Positions 17,120 to 25,184 are shown, counted from the first letter of the stretch. The stretch is 64,000 nucleotides of DNA from Actinomycetospora straminea (GCF_028737255.1 NZ_JAQZAN010000028.1:1-64000); one strand, 5' to 3'. A program made the numbers and translations. The notes: generated from the letters alone by a model not told the origin.

Positions 17120-18291
17120 TGCGGGCCTCCCGGGATCGCTACGACCTGGCCGTCGTCGGTGCCGGACCCGCCGGGACCGCCGCCGCCCTCGGCGCGCTGC
17201 ACGCCGAGCCCGGGCTGCGCGTGGCGCTGCTCGACCGCGCCGACTTCCCCCGCGACAAGGCCTGCGGCGACGGCGTCGCCCCGCACGTCCTCGACCGGCT
17301 CGCCGACGTCGGCGTCACGGGCCTGCTCGACGACCGGGTGCCCGTCGCGCGCCTGCGCCTCGACCGCGGCGGCCGGGGTGCCGAGCGCACGATGGCGCGC
17401 CCGTCCTACGTCGTGCCGCGCCGGGTCCTCGACGCCCGCCTCGTCGAGGCGGCGCAGGCGGCGGGTGCGGAGCTGCTCCGCCACCGTGTCCGCGACGTCG
17501 CGATCGGCGCCGAGGTGGTGCTCGACGACGAGGTCCGCGCGCCGCTGGTCGTCGGCGCGGACGGGGCGCGCTCGGTGCTGCGGCGCCGGCTCGGTTGGGC
17601 GCCCGGTCCGACCGCGCTCGCCCTGCGCGGCTACGCGCCGGTCACCGCGGGCCGCGAGGGCGCGCAGGTCATCGCGTTCGGCACCCTGCGCCAGCCGTCG
17701 TACGCGTGGTCGTTCGACCGCGGCGACGGGTTCGCCAACGTCGGGTACGGCGAGGTGCTCGGTGACGGGCCGGCTCCGGGCAAGGCCGAGCTGATCGGCC
17801 ACCTCGAGGACCTGCTACCGGGCAGCACCCGCGACGCGGGCGACTGGCGCGGCCACCACCTGCCGCTCTCGGGGCCGCGCTGGCGCCCGCCGGACAGCCG
17901 GGTGCTCCTCGTGGGCGACGCGGCGGGGCTCGTGAACCCGATGACCGGCGAGGGCATCTACTACGCGGTCGCGACGGGCATCGCCGCCGGTCGGGCCGCC
18001 GCGCGGGCGCTCGTCGACGGTCGGCCGGCGACGGCGGGGCGGCGCTACGCCCGCACGGCCCGCGCGCACCTCTTCCCGCACCTGCGCCACACCGCCGCGG
18101 CCGGGGTCCTCAGCCGCACCGGACCGGTCCTCGACGCCGGGCTGCGCGCCGCGGCCGGCGACCAGCGGGTGTTCGACGACCTCGTGGAGCTCGGGCTCGC
18201 CCGCGGCCGGATCACCCCGGCCGTCGCCCGCGGCCTGGCCCGCTCACTAGTGCCCGCCCTCGGAGAGAAGAGGCGACCATGCGCGTCCTGA
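17119..18291 (+). CDS. Geranylgeranyl reductase family FAD-dependent oxidoreductase
   Basis: This flavoprotein of about 390 residues has N-terminal GAGPAG, the DKACGDGV block typical of geranylgeranyl reductases and related hydroxylases, GADGARSVLRRRLG, and the second FAD motif VLLVGDAAGLVNPMTGEGIYYA. Family members saturate double bonds of prenyl chains on lipids, chlorophyll or menaquinone, so it probably reduces the chain placed by the upstream UbiA enzyme. Its start overlaps the UbiA stop, and its last 13 bases overlap the start of the polyketide synthase, implying tightly coupled translation. A hydroxylase role on the aromatic core is an alternative. Confidence 0.85.
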   Translation: MRASRDRYDLAVVGAGPAGTAAALGALHAEPGLRVALLDRADFPRDKACGDGVAPHVLDRLADVGVTGLLDDRVPVARLRLDRGGRGAERTMARPSYVVPRRVLDARLVEAAQAAGAELLRHRVRDVAIGAEVVLDDEVRAPLVVGADGARSVLRRRLGWAPGPTALALRGYAPVTAGREGAQVIAFGTLRQPSYAWSFDRGDGFANVGYGEVLGDGPAPGKAELIGHLEDLLPGSTRDAGDWRGHHLPLSGPRWRPPDSRVLLVGDAAGLVNPMTGEGIYYAVATGIAAGRAAARALVDGRPATAGRRYARTARAHLFPHLRHTAAAGVLSRTGPVLDAGLRAAAGDQRVFDDLVELGLARGRITPAVARGLARSLVPALGEKRRPCAS

Positions 18292-19355
18292 GCGTCCGCG
18301 GCGCCCTGCCCGACCACCGCCACCGGCAGGAGGACATCACCGAGGCGTTCGCCGGGGCGATGCTGCGCGGTGCGGTGAACCGGCCGGTCCTCGACCGGCT
18401 GCACCGCAACGCGGGCGTCGAGACCCGCCACACCGCGCTGCCGCTGGAGCGCTACGGCCGGCTGCGCGACTTCGGCGAGGCCAACGACGCGTTCATCGCC
18501 GCCGGCGTCGAGCTCGGCGCCCGCGCCGTGGTCGACGCGCTCAAGGCCGTCGACCTCGCCCCGTCCGACGTCGACGTCGTCGTCTCCGCGACCGTCACCG
18601 GCCTCGCCGTCCCCTCGCTCGACGCGCGCATCGCCGCGGCGATCGGGATGCGGGACGACGTCGTGCGCGTCCCGATCGTGGGCCTCGGCTGCGTGGCCGG
18701 GGCCGCCGGCGTCGCCCGCCTGCACGACCTCCTCGCGGGCCGGCCGGACGCGATCGCGGTGCTGGTCAGCGTCGAGCTGTGCTCGCTGACGCTGCAGCGC
18801 GACGACGTCTCGACGCCGAACCTCGTCGCCAGCGGGCTGTTCGGCGACGGCGCGGCCGCGGTCGTGGCGGCGGGATCGGCGCGGGCCGCCGAGCTGGTCG
18901 ACGACCGGCGCGTGCAGCCCGAGGTGGTGGCCACGCGCAGCCGGCTCTACCCCGACTCCGAGCGCACCATGGGCTGGGACGTCGGCGCGGGCGGGCTGAA
19001 GATCGTGCTCGACGGCGCGGTCCCCGACGTCGTGCGCCGGTACCTCGGCGACGACGTCCGCCGCTTCCTCGCCGACCACGGGCTCGACCGCGAGGACATC
19101 GGCTTCTACGTGGCGCACCCCGGCGGTCCGAAGGTGCTCGAGGCCCTCCAGGACGCGCTGGGCGTCGACCGCGCGGCGCTGGCGGTCACGTGGGACTCGC
19201 TGCGCCGCATCGGCAACCTCTCCTCGGCCTCGGTGCTGCACGTCCTGGCCGACACGCTCGAGACCCGCCCGCCGCGTCCCGGCTCGTCCGGGCTGATGCT
19301 CGCGATGGGCCCTGGGTTCTGCTCCGAGCTGGTGCTGCTGCGGGTGCCGGCGTGA
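18279..19355 (+). CDS. Type III polyketide synthase (chalcone/alkylresorcinol synthase family)
   Basis: The 358-residue thiolase-fold protein has the catalytic triad of type III polyketide synthases: Cys138 in VGLGCVAGAAG, His280 in YVAHPGGPKVLEA and Asn313 in RIGNLSSASVLHVL. The C-terminal GMLALGPGF-like loop is present as MLAMGPGF. These enzymes extend a CoA starter with malonyl-CoA and cyclise it to a resorcinol, pyrone or chalcone-type ring. The neighbouring ICMT-type methyltransferase and FAD monooxygenase resemble the srsA-srsB-srsC arrangement of Streptomyces griseus phenolic-lipid synthesis, so a long-chain alkylresorcinol or alkylpyrone is the most likely product. Chain length cannot be read from sequence. 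Confidence 0.93.
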   Translation: MRVLSVRGALPDHRHRQEDITEAFAGAMLRGAVNRPVLDRLHRNAGVETRHTALPLERYGRLRDFGEANDAFIAAGVELGARAVVDALKAVDLAPSDVDVVVSATVTGLAVPSLDARIAAAIGMRDDVVRVPIVGLGCVAGAAGVARLHDLLAGRPDAIAVLVSVELCSLTLQRDDVSTPNLVASGLFGDGAAAVVAAGSARAAELVDDRRVQPEVVATRSRLYPDSERTMGWDVGAGGLKIVLDGAVPDVVRRYLGDDVRRFLADHGLDREDIGFYVAHPGGPKVLEALQDALGVDRAALAVTWDSLRRIGNLSSASVLHVLADTLETRPPRPGSSGLMLAMGPGFCSELVLLRVPA

Positions 19356-19873
19356 GCGCGGTGCTCTACGCGCTGCTGGTCCTCGCCGTCGGGGCCCAGC
19401 GCCTCGGGGAGATGGCGCTGTCCCGGCGGAACGCGGCGTGGGCGTTCGCGCGGGGCGGCGTCGAGACCGGGCGGGCCCACTTCCCGGCGATGGTGGTGCT
19501 GCACACCGGCCTGCTCCTCGGCTGCCTCGCCGAGGTGTGGCTCGCCGGGCGCCCGTTCGTGCCCGCGCTGGGGTGGCCGATGCTCGCGCTGGTCGTCGCC
19601 TGTCAGGGCGTGCGGTGGTGGTGCGTCGCCGCGCTCGGGCCGCGGTGGAACACGCGCGTCATCGTCGTGCCCGGAACGGCGCCGGTCCGGACGGGCCCGT
19701 ACCGGTGGCTCGCGCACCCCAACTACGCGGTGGTCGTCGTCGAGGGCGTCGCGCTCCCGCTGGTGCACACGGCGTGGGTCACGGCTCTGGTGTTCACGGT
19801 GGCGAACGCGGCCCTGCTGACGGTGCGGCTGCGCGTCGAGCGGCGGGCCCTGCGCGCGGCGGTGCCCGCGTGA
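19352..19873 (+). CDS. Isoprenylcysteine carboxyl methyltransferase (ICMT)-like membrane methyltransferase
   Basis: The 173-residue protein has four or five hydrophobic helices. Its C-terminal ICMT signature is RTGPYRWLAHPNYAVVVVEG, followed by a VRLRVERRAL tail, which forms the S-adenosylmethionine pocket of this family. In actinobacterial type III polyketide clusters a protein of this kind (SrsB in Streptomyces griseus) O-methylates the resorcinol. The same job is likely here because the gene lies directly after the polyketide synthase, with a 4-base GTGA overlap, and before an FAD monooxygenase with another 4-base overlap. Confidence 0.85.
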   Translation: MSAVLYALLVLAVGAQRLGEMALSRRNAAWAFARGGVETGRAHFPAMVVLHTGLLLGCLAEVWLAGRPFVPALGWPMLALVVACQGVRWWCVAALGPRWNTRVIVVPGTAPVRTGPYRWLAHPNYAVVVVEGVALPLVHTAWVTALVFTVANAALLTVRLRVERRALRAAVPA

Positions 19874-20910
19874 CCCGCCGCGTCGACCTGCTCGTCGCCG
19901 GCGGCGGACCGGCGGGCCTGGTCACCGCCCTGCACGCCGCCCGCGCGGGCCTGGACGTCGAGGTGTGGGAGCCACGCCCGGGCGCGGTCGACAAGGCCTG
20001 CGGCGAGGGCCTCATGCCCGGTGCGCTGGCCGACCTGCTGGAGCTCGGCGTCGACCCGCCCGGCCACGCGTTCCACGGCATCCGCTACGTCGCCGGCGAG
20101 CGGCGCGCCGACGCCGCGTTCCGCGCCGGCGCGGGCCGCGGCATCCGCCGCACGACGCTGCACGGCGCGCTGATCGCGGCCGTCACCGCGGCCGGTGCCC
20201 GCGTCGAGCAGCGGGCCGTCGGCGACCTGCGCCAGGACGACGAGGCGGTCGTCGTCGACGGCGTGCGCGCCCGGCACCTCGTCGCCGCCGACGGGCTGCA
20301 CTCGCCCGTGCGCCGGGGGCTGGGCCTCGACCCGGCGCCCGCGCGCCACCGCCGCTACGGGGTGCGCCGGCACTTCCGCACCGCGCCCTGGTCACCCTTC
20401 GTCGAGGTGCACTGGGCGCCCGACGTCGAGGCGTACGTGACCCCGGTGGCCGACGACCTCGTCGGTGTCGCCGTCCTGGCCTCGAGCCGCGGCACGTTCC
20501 CCGACCGACTCGCGGCCCTCCCCGGCCTGGAGGCGCTCCTCGACGGAGCCGAGCCGGCGAGCGCCGTCCGCGGGGCCGGACCGCTGCGCCAGCGCGTGCG
20601 CCGGCGCGTCGCGGGGCGGGTGCTGCTGGTCGGCGACGCCGCGGGCTACGTCGACGCGCTGACGGGGGAGGGCCTCGCCCTGGCCTTCGCGCAGGCCGGC
20701 GCCGCCGTCCGCGCGATCACCGACGGCGCGCCGCAGCGCTACGACCGCGAGTGGGCCCGGCTGACGCGGCGCTACCGCTGGCTGACCGGGGCGCTGCTGC
20801 TCGGCACCCGTCCCCGCCCCGCCCGCCGGGCGCTGGTCCCCGCCGCGCGGATGCTGCCGCCGCTGTTCGACGGCGCGGTGAACGGGCTGGCGCGCCCGGT
20901 GGGGGCGTGA
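19870..20910 (+). CDS. FAD-dependent monooxygenase/oxidoreductase of the polyketide operon
   Basis: The 346-residue flavoprotein has GGGPAG near residue 12, the DKACGEGLMPGAL block, a VAADGLHSPVRRGLG strand and VLLVGDAAGYVDALTGEGLALAF. This group includes aromatic hydroxylases and prenyl reductases. By analogy with SrsC it may hydroxylate the methylated alkylresorcinol on the way to a quinone. It is distantly related to the flavoprotein at 17119 but shorter, so one may modify the ring and the other the prenyl chain. The start overlaps the methyltransferase stop and its stop overlaps the uracil-DNA glycosylase start. Confidence 0.8.
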   Translation: MTRRVDLLVAGGGPAGLVTALHAARAGLDVEVWEPRPGAVDKACGEGLMPGALADLLELGVDPPGHAFHGIRYVAGERRADAAFRAGAGRGIRRTTLHGALIAAVTAAGARVEQRAVGDLRQDDEAVVVDGVRARHLVAADGLHSPVRRGLGLDPAPARHRRYGVRRHFRTAPWSPFVEVHWAPDVEAYVTPVADDLVGVAVLASSRGTFPDRLAALPGLEALLDGAEPASAVRGAGPLRQRVRRRVAGRVLLVGDAAGYVDALTGEGLALAFAQAGAAVRAITDGAPQRYDREWARLTRRYRWLTGALLLGTRPRPARRALVPAARMLPPLFDGAVNGLARPVGA

Positions 20911-21590
20911 CCGCCGACCGAGCGGCCGAGCTCGCCGACCTCGCCGCGCGGATCGCGGACTGCACGGCGTGCCCGCGGCTCGTCGCGTCCCGGCAGGCGG
21001 CCGCCGCAGCCGGTACCGGTCCGTACTGGGCGCGCCCCGTCCCCGGCGTCGGTGACCCGGCCGCGCGGGTCCACGTGCTCGGCCTCGCGACCGCGCCGCA
21101 CGGCGGCAACCGCACCGGCCAGGCGTTCACCGGCAACCCCACCGCCGACACGCTCGTCGCCGCGCTGCACCGTGCCGGCCTCGCGAACCGGCCGACCTCG
21201 GAGCACGCCGGCGACGGGCTGCGCCTGGGCGGGGCCTGGATGGCGTCGGCGGTGCGCTGCCCGCCGCCCGACCACCGCCCGACCCGCACCGAGCGGGCCA
21301 CGTGCGCGGGCTGGCTGACCGCGGAGCTCGCGGCCCTGCCGGACGTGGCGGTCGTGCAGTGCCTGGGCCGTCTCGCGTGGGAGGCGGCGTGCGACTGGGC
21401 AGGGGAAAGGCCGCGACCGCGGTTCGCCCACGGCGCCGAGCACGTCGTCACCGCCGGACCGCGCCCGGGCCTGCGGCTGCTCGCGTCCTACCACCCGAGC
21501 CCGCAGAACACCCGCAGCCGGCGCCTCACGCCGGCGATGCTCGACGCGGTGCTCGCCCGCGCGGTGACGGCGTCGTCACCGCACCCGTAG
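20907..21590 (+). CDS. udgB: Family 5 uracil-DNA glycosylase (UdgB type, iron-sulfur)
   Basis: The 227-residue protein has the family 5 motifs: GLATAPHGGNRTGQAFTGN (about residues 59-77, the catalytic and Gly-rich loop) and SYHPSPQNTRSRRLT near the C-terminus. Cys19, Cys22, Cys118 and Cys133 probably hold a 4Fe-4S cluster. Such enzymes remove uracil, hypoxanthine and related bases from DNA and tolerate very GC-rich genomes well. The GTG at 20907 overlaps the stop of the preceding monooxygenase, so it is translated with the biosynthetic genes although the functions seem unrelated. Its 3' end overlaps the convergent Rieske gene by 15 bases. Confidence 0.9.
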   Translation: MTADRAAELADLAARIADCTACPRLVASRQAAAAAGTGPYWARPVPGVGDPAARVHVLGLATAPHGGNRTGQAFTGNPTADTLVAALHRAGLANRPTSEHAGDGLRLGGAWMASAVRCPPPDHRPTRTERATCAGWLTAELAALPDVAVVQCLGRLAWEAACDWAGERPRPRFAHGAEHVVTAGPRPGLRLLASYHPSPQNTRSRRLTPAMLDAVLARAVTASSPHP

Positions 21591-21953
21591 GCGCCGCCCG
21601 GCCCGCACCACCCGGCCGACCTTCAGCGGCACCCACCGGGCCAGGGCCCGCACCAGCTGCGTGTAGCCCGGCGTGGGCCCGACGTAGAACGCGATGCCGC
21701 GCGGCCCACCGACCATCTCGCCGTTGCGGACGTCGTAGCGCGCGCCGTGCCACGGGCAGACCAGGCAGCCGTCCTCGTCGACCCGGCCGTCGGACAGGTC
21801 GCGCAGCTGGTGGCGGCAGCGTCGCCCCACCGCGAACGGCTCGCCGCGGCTCGTGCCCACCGCCCACGCCCCGACCCGGCGGACCTCGCCGGGGGCGGGC
21901 TCCTCGATCTCGGTCCAGGTGCTGGTGTCCTCGGTGCCCTCGGCGTGCGTCAC
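21576..21953 (-). CDS. Rieske [2Fe-2S] ferredoxin-like protein
   Basis: The 125-residue protein is a stand-alone Rieske domain. Cys46 and His48 (CRH) and Cys66 and His69 (CPWH) are separated by 17 residues and bind the 2Fe-2S cluster. No signal or membrane helix is seen, so it is a soluble electron carrier, possibly serving a ring-hydroxylating or other oxygenase. No oxygenase partner is adjacent; the polyketide operon monooxygenases converge on it but are flavin enzymes that do not usually need one. The start is the ATG at 21953. Confidence 0.85.
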   Translation of the reverse strand: MTHAEGTEDTSTWTEIEEPAPGEVRRVGAWAVGTSRGEPFAVGRRCRHQLRDLSDGRVDEDGCLVCPWHGARYDVRNGEMVGGPRGIAFYVGPTPGYTQLVRALARWVPLKVGRVVRAGRRLRVR

Positions 21954-22071
21954 GCGCTGCCTCCCCGCGTCGGGCGGCCGCCGGCGACGGTCCGCGCAGG
22001 AGGGTGTCCGAGGGGCTCACGTCGAAACGGCCGGCCGCACGAGGACGCCCCCGCCCGCGGACCGCGGCGCC

Positions 22072-22091
22072 CCGATCGCGCACGCGATCGG
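22072..22091 (-). terminator. Stem-loop downstream of the small gene at 22105
   Basis: CCGATCGC and GCGATCGG form a perfect 8-bp stem with a 4-base loop, 13 bases past the stop of the gene on the minus strand. There is no U-run, as is usual for terminators in very GC-rich actinobacteria. Confidence 0.45.
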
Positions 22092-22104
22092 TCGTTCCTC
22101 GGGC

Positions 22105-22308
22105 TCAGGAGTCGGAGAACGCCTCGCGGCCGAGGACGCTCGCGGCGCCGTCGAGGTAGGCCTGGCGGTAGGCCGGCGGGATCCACTCCGCGGTCCGGAA
22201 GACGGTGAGCGCCGGGTCGTCGTACGTGGCCTCGAGGTGCAGCGGCGCCCGAGCGTCACCGGCGTCGGGGTCGCCCTCGGCGTGGGTGTCGTCCGGGGTC
22301 GTGGTCAT
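22105..22308 (-). CDS. Small hypothetical protein
   Basis: The 67-residue acidic protein begins with a Thr/Asp-rich segment, then LHLEATYDDPALTVFRTAEWIPPAYRQAYLDGAASVLG. It has no membrane helix or cysteines. Codon use matches neighbouring genes and a stem-loop follows it, which supports a real gene. The ATG is at 22308. Nothing nearby reveals its role. Confidence 0.55.
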   Translation of the reverse strand: MTTTPDDTHAEGDPDAGDARAPLHLEATYDDPALTVFRTAEWIPPAYRQAYLDGAASVLGREAFSDS

Positions 22309-22420
22309 GACGTCACAGGATGCCCGCCCCGCGCGCGGCGAACCACCTCATACCGGTGGAGATGCGCGACGCGGATGAGGGCGAAAGCGCTTTCGCGGGC
22401 GCGGGCGAGATCGCCACGAC

Positions 22421-22867
22421 TCACCAGGCCGTCGGCTCCAGCTCGGCGGTCACGGCCCGCCAGGAGAGGGGTTCACCGCAGTGCGAACAGGTCGTGCGCG
22501 GCTCGGCGAGGTGCCCGCACGCGCGGTGCACGAGGCGCACGGGCGGTACGTCGTTCTCGTACCTGTCGCCCCACGCCATGAGGGCCAGGAGGACGGGGTA
22601 GAGGTCGGCACCCTTGGTGGTGAGGCGGTACTCGTGGCGCACGGGGCTGTCCTGGTAGGGGACCCGCTCGAGGACACCCTCCTCGGTGAGGACCCGCAGC
22701 CGGTCGTTGAGCACGTTGGCCCCGAGGCCGAGCTTGGTGCGGAAGTGCTCGTAGCGGCGGTGCCCGCGGAAGCACTCGCGCAGGATCATCATCGTCCAGC
22801 GCTCGCCGATCACCGACCAGGTGCGGGCGACCGAGCAGTAGACGTCGCCGAGGTCGTCGTGTCGCAC
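22421..22867 (-). CDS. HxlR family winged-helix regulator with C-terminal zinc ribbon
   Basis: The 148-residue protein has the HxlR fold: YCSVARTWSVIGERWTMMILRECFRGHRRYEHF, a recognition helix LGANVLNDRLRVLTEEGVLER and the wing DSPVRHEYRLTTKG. A C-terminal CGHLAEPRTTCSHCGEPL segment has four Cys in two pairs and likely binds zinc or senses thiols or metals. The GTG at 22867 is chosen because homologues begin just before the CS-A-W segment and because a short inverted repeat lies upstream at 22882. It is divergent from the tautomerase gene, which it may control together with its own expression. Confidence 0.85.
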   Translation of the reverse strand: MRHDDLGDVYCSVARTWSVIGERWTMMILRECFRGHRRYEHFRTKLGLGANVLNDRLRVLTEEGVLERVPYQDSPVRHEYRLTTKGADLYPVLLALMAWGDRYENDVPPVRLVHRACGHLAEPRTTCSHCGEPLSWRAVTAELEPTAW

Positions 22868-22881
22868 GACGATCAGCGTAG

Positions 22882-22896
22882 GACTCTTTTCGAGTC
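22882..22896. promoter_or_regulatory. Candidate operator between HxlR gene and tautomerase gene
   Basis: GACTC and GAGTC form an inverted repeat around TTTTC, in the space between the divergent HxlR regulator and the tautomerase. The AT-rich centre and its position 15 bases before the regulator start fit autoregulation. No experimental site of this exact form is known to me for the family. Confidence 0.4.
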
Positions 22897-22974
22897 GGAG
22901 CAGCTTGTCGGCGTGCACGGGGCTGGCTACGGTCACGTGCACGGCGAGTGCGACACCGAGACCGGGAGGTCGGC

Positions 22975-23364
22975 GTGCCCTTCTACCAGTTCACCGTGCC
23001 CAGCGGAGACCCGACGTTGGAGCACAAGGCCGAGGTGGCGGCGGCGATGACCAAGGTGCACTCCGAGGTCACCGGCGCCCCGAGCGCGTACGTGCACTGC
23101 TCGTTCGTCGAGGTCCCCGCGGGGAGCGTCTTCGTGGCCGGCGAGCCGGTGACGGGCCCGCGCATGGTCGGGATCATCCGGGACGGCCGCTCCGCGGAGG
23201 TGCGCGGCCGCCTGCTGCACGGTCTCGCCGACGCGTGGTGCGAGATCACGGGGATCGCGAAGAAGGACGTCGCGATCTTCCTGCAGGAGGTCCCCGGGGC
23301 CAACGTGCTCGAGGACGGGGAGATCCTCCCGGAGTCGTCGCAGGACCCCGGCGCCATCTCCTGA
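22975..23364 (+). CDS. Tautomerase superfamily protein, cis-3-chloroacrylic acid dehalogenase-like
   Basis: The 129-residue protein starts MPFYQF, so Pro becomes residue 1 after Met removal, as the tautomerase mechanism requires. Aligned by eye to cis-3-chloroacrylate dehalogenase, it keeps Pro1, His28, the two Arg of the RDGRSAEVRG segment and the Glu of VLEDG; the active-site Tyr is Phe. Family members hydrate or tautomerise unsaturated acids. The GTG at 22975 is chosen for the Pro1 position, with GGGAGG upstream. It is divergent from an HxlR regulator and is followed by a dihydrofolate-reductase-like gene. Whether it acts on halogenated substrates is unknown. Confidence 0.85.
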   Translation: MPFYQFTVPSGDPTLEHKAEVAAAMTKVHSEVTGAPSAYVHCSFVEVPAGSVFVAGEPVTGPRMVGIIRDGRSAEVRGRLLHGLADAWCEITGIAKKDVAIFLQEVPGANVLEDGEILPESSQDPGAIS

Positions 23365-23438
23365 GCTCGGCCGCACCGATCAGCTCCTCGCGCCGGACCC
23401 GTCTGTCCGTGTGGGATCGACACACAGGAGGCGGCACG

Positions 23439-23996
23439 ATGCGGACACTGATCTTCGGCATGAACGCGAGCCTGGACGGCTACGTCGCCGCGCCCGGCGA
23501 CGACCTCGGCTGGAGCGCGCCGAGCGACGAGCTGTTCGGGTGGTGGCTCGAACGGGAGCAGATGATCGGGACGTTCCTGTACGGGCGCCGGCTGTGGGAG
23601 ACCATGTCCGTCTGGTCGACCGGCGACCAGCAGCCGGGCGCCACCCCGGCGCAGGTCGCGTTCGCGCGGAACTGGCGGGACACGCCGAAGGTGGTGTTCT
23701 CCTCGACGCTCGACGAGGTGGACGGGGCCCGCCTGGTCACCGGCGACGCGATCGCGGAGGTCACCCGGCTCAAGGCCGGGGACGGCGCACCGATGCGCGT
23801 CGGCGGCCGCACGCTCGCCGCGGCGGTGATGCGGGCCGGCCTGGTCGACGAGTACGAGGTCGTCACCCACCCGGTCCTGCTCGGCGGCGGCGCGCCGCAC
23901 TTCGGCGCGCTGGACGGCTGGGTGGACCTGGACCTGCTGGAGACGCGGACGTTCCCCGGCGGTGTGGTGCTCACCCGGTACGCGACGAGGCGGTGA
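23439..23996 (+). CDS. Dihydrofolate reductase family protein (RibD C-terminal-like)
   Basis: The 185-residue protein has the fold signature of the DHFR/RibD-C group: MNASLDGYVAAPGDDLGW at the start, LYGRRLWETM, KVVFSSTLDEV, MRVGGRTLAAAVMRAGLVDEYEV and THPVLLGGG. Members reduce pteridine or deaminated riboflavin intermediates or unknown substrates with NADPH; most actinobacterial paralogues have no assigned role. AGGAGG lies 8 bases before the ATG at 23439. Its stop lies 36 bases from the convergent sigma-factor stop. Confidence 0.85.
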   Translation: MRTLIFGMNASLDGYVAAPGDDLGWSAPSDELFGWWLEREQMIGTFLYGRRLWETMSVWSTGDQQPGATPAQVAFARNWRDTPKVVFSSTLDEVDGARLVTGDAIAEVTRLKAGDGAPMRVGGRTLAAAVMRAGLVDEYEVVTHPVLLGGGAPHFGALDGWVDLDLLETRTFPGGVVLTRYATRR

Positions 23997-24032
23997 GCAC
24001 GCCCGGCGTCACCGCGTCACCGTGTCATCGCC

Positions 24033-25040
24033 TCACCGCGTCGCGGGGAGGCCCAGCCAGGGCTTGTCGGCCGCGTCGAACCCGGTGAGCTCGGCGATCT
24101 CCCCGTCGACGACGTGCAGGACCGCGAGGGTGAACAGCCGGTACTCCGGGTCGTCGGGAGCACGGCGGTACAGCGCGGCGGCGGGCATGCGGTTGAGCGT
24201 CGTGGCGGTGCAGCGCCAGTCGTCGTAGCCGGGCCCGAAGAGCCCCGCGGAGACCCAGCCGTCCACCGCCTCCCGGGCCGTCCTGCTCACGGTGCCCGGG
24301 TCGGGCAGCATCGCGAAGCGCAGGTCCGCGCGCATCAGGGCGGCCAGCCCGTCGAGGTCGTGGCGCTCGTGGGCGTCGATGTAGGCCGCCAGCACGCCCC
24401 GCTCGTCGCTCGACAGCTCGTGGGTGGCGGGAGTCCGCCAGTCGAGGCGACGGGCCGGGAGCTGCGCGCGCACCGTCACCCGAGCCCGCTGCAGGGCGTT
24501 GGTCACCGAGGCGACGGTCACCCCGAGGGCCTCGGCGGCCGTCGACGCCGGCCAGCCGAGGACGTCGCGCAGCACGAACACCGCCCGCTGCCGCGGCGGC
24601 AGGTGCTGCACGGCGACGACGAACGCCAGCTCGATCGTCTCCCGCGCCACCACCGCGTCCTGCGGGTCCTCGGGGAGCATCCGGTCCGGGTACGGCTGCA
24701 GGTACGGCACCTCGACCTCGGGGTCGGGCACCCCGGACGGCACGGGTGTGCGGTCGGTGCGCTTCGCCAGGAAGTCGAGGCAGGCGTTCGTCGCGATCCG
24801 GTAGAGCCAGGTCCGCACCGTGGCGCGGCCCTCGAACGAGGCCCGCTTGTGCCACGCCCGCAGGAACGTCTCCTGCGTCAGGTCCCGGGCGTCCTCGACG
24901 TTCGCGAGCATCCGGTAGCAGTGGACCTGCAGCTCGCGGCGGTGGGGCTCCGTGACGAGAGCGAACCGCGCCGCGTCGCCCGATCGGGCCGCCGCGATGA
25001 ACGCGGCCTCGTCGGTGTCCGGCAGGCCGGTGTCGGTCAT
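24033..25040 (-). CDS. ECF sigma factor with SnoaL-like C-terminal domain (SigG/TIGR02960-like)
   Basis: The 335-residue protein has sigma region 2 (about residues 15-85, HCYRMLANVEDARDLTQETFLRAW) and the segment YRIATNACLDFLAKR. A linker with LQPYPDRMLPEDPQ follows, then region 4 (about 140-200, LPPRQRAVFVLRDVLGWPASTAAEALG). A SnoaL/NTF2-like domain fills about 215-330 and in such sigma factors tunes activity, perhaps by small-ligand binding. This matches the mycobacterial SigG type. No anti-sigma gene is adjacent, as is common for sigma factors with this extension. The ATG at 25040 begins the conserved part; the frame extends upstream into the tRNA without conservation. Confidence 0.88.
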   Translation of the reverse strand: MTDTGLPDTDEAAFIAAARSGDAARFALVTEPHRRELQVHCYRMLANVEDARDLTQETFLRAWHKRASFEGRATVRTWLYRIATNACLDFLAKRTDRTPVPSGVPDPEVEVPYLQPYPDRMLPEDPQDAVVARETIELAFVVAVQHLPPRQRAVFVLRDVLGWPASTAAEALGVTVASVTNALQRARVTVRAQLPARRLDWRTPATHELSSDERGVLAAYIDAHERHDLDGLAALMRADLRFAMLPDPGTVSRTAREAVDGWVSAGLFGPGYDDWRCTATTLNRMPAAALYRRAPDDPEYRLFTLAVLHVVDGEIAELTGFDAADKPWLGLPATR

Positions 25041-25184
25041 GGTCGTCGATCCTTCCAGCGGCGTCAGGGGACGCCAGGACCGACGACGGGGCGCGGGATT
25101 CCTGATCGGTGTCCCGCTCGGGCGGCCGGTGACGGGTGCGGCGAGGGCGGGCGGCGGGCGACGAGAGGCCTGCTCGGACCTGGG

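Noticed and set aside
22868-22942. N-terminal extension of the HxlR protein to the ATG at 22942
   Set aside because: The extension is not family-like and would cover the promoter and inverted repeat shared with the divergent tautomerase gene.
23990-24040. GCGGTGAG/CTCACCGC arms between convergent genes considered as a terminator
   Set aside because: The arms are separated by more than 30 bases with several competing short pairings, too weak to call.
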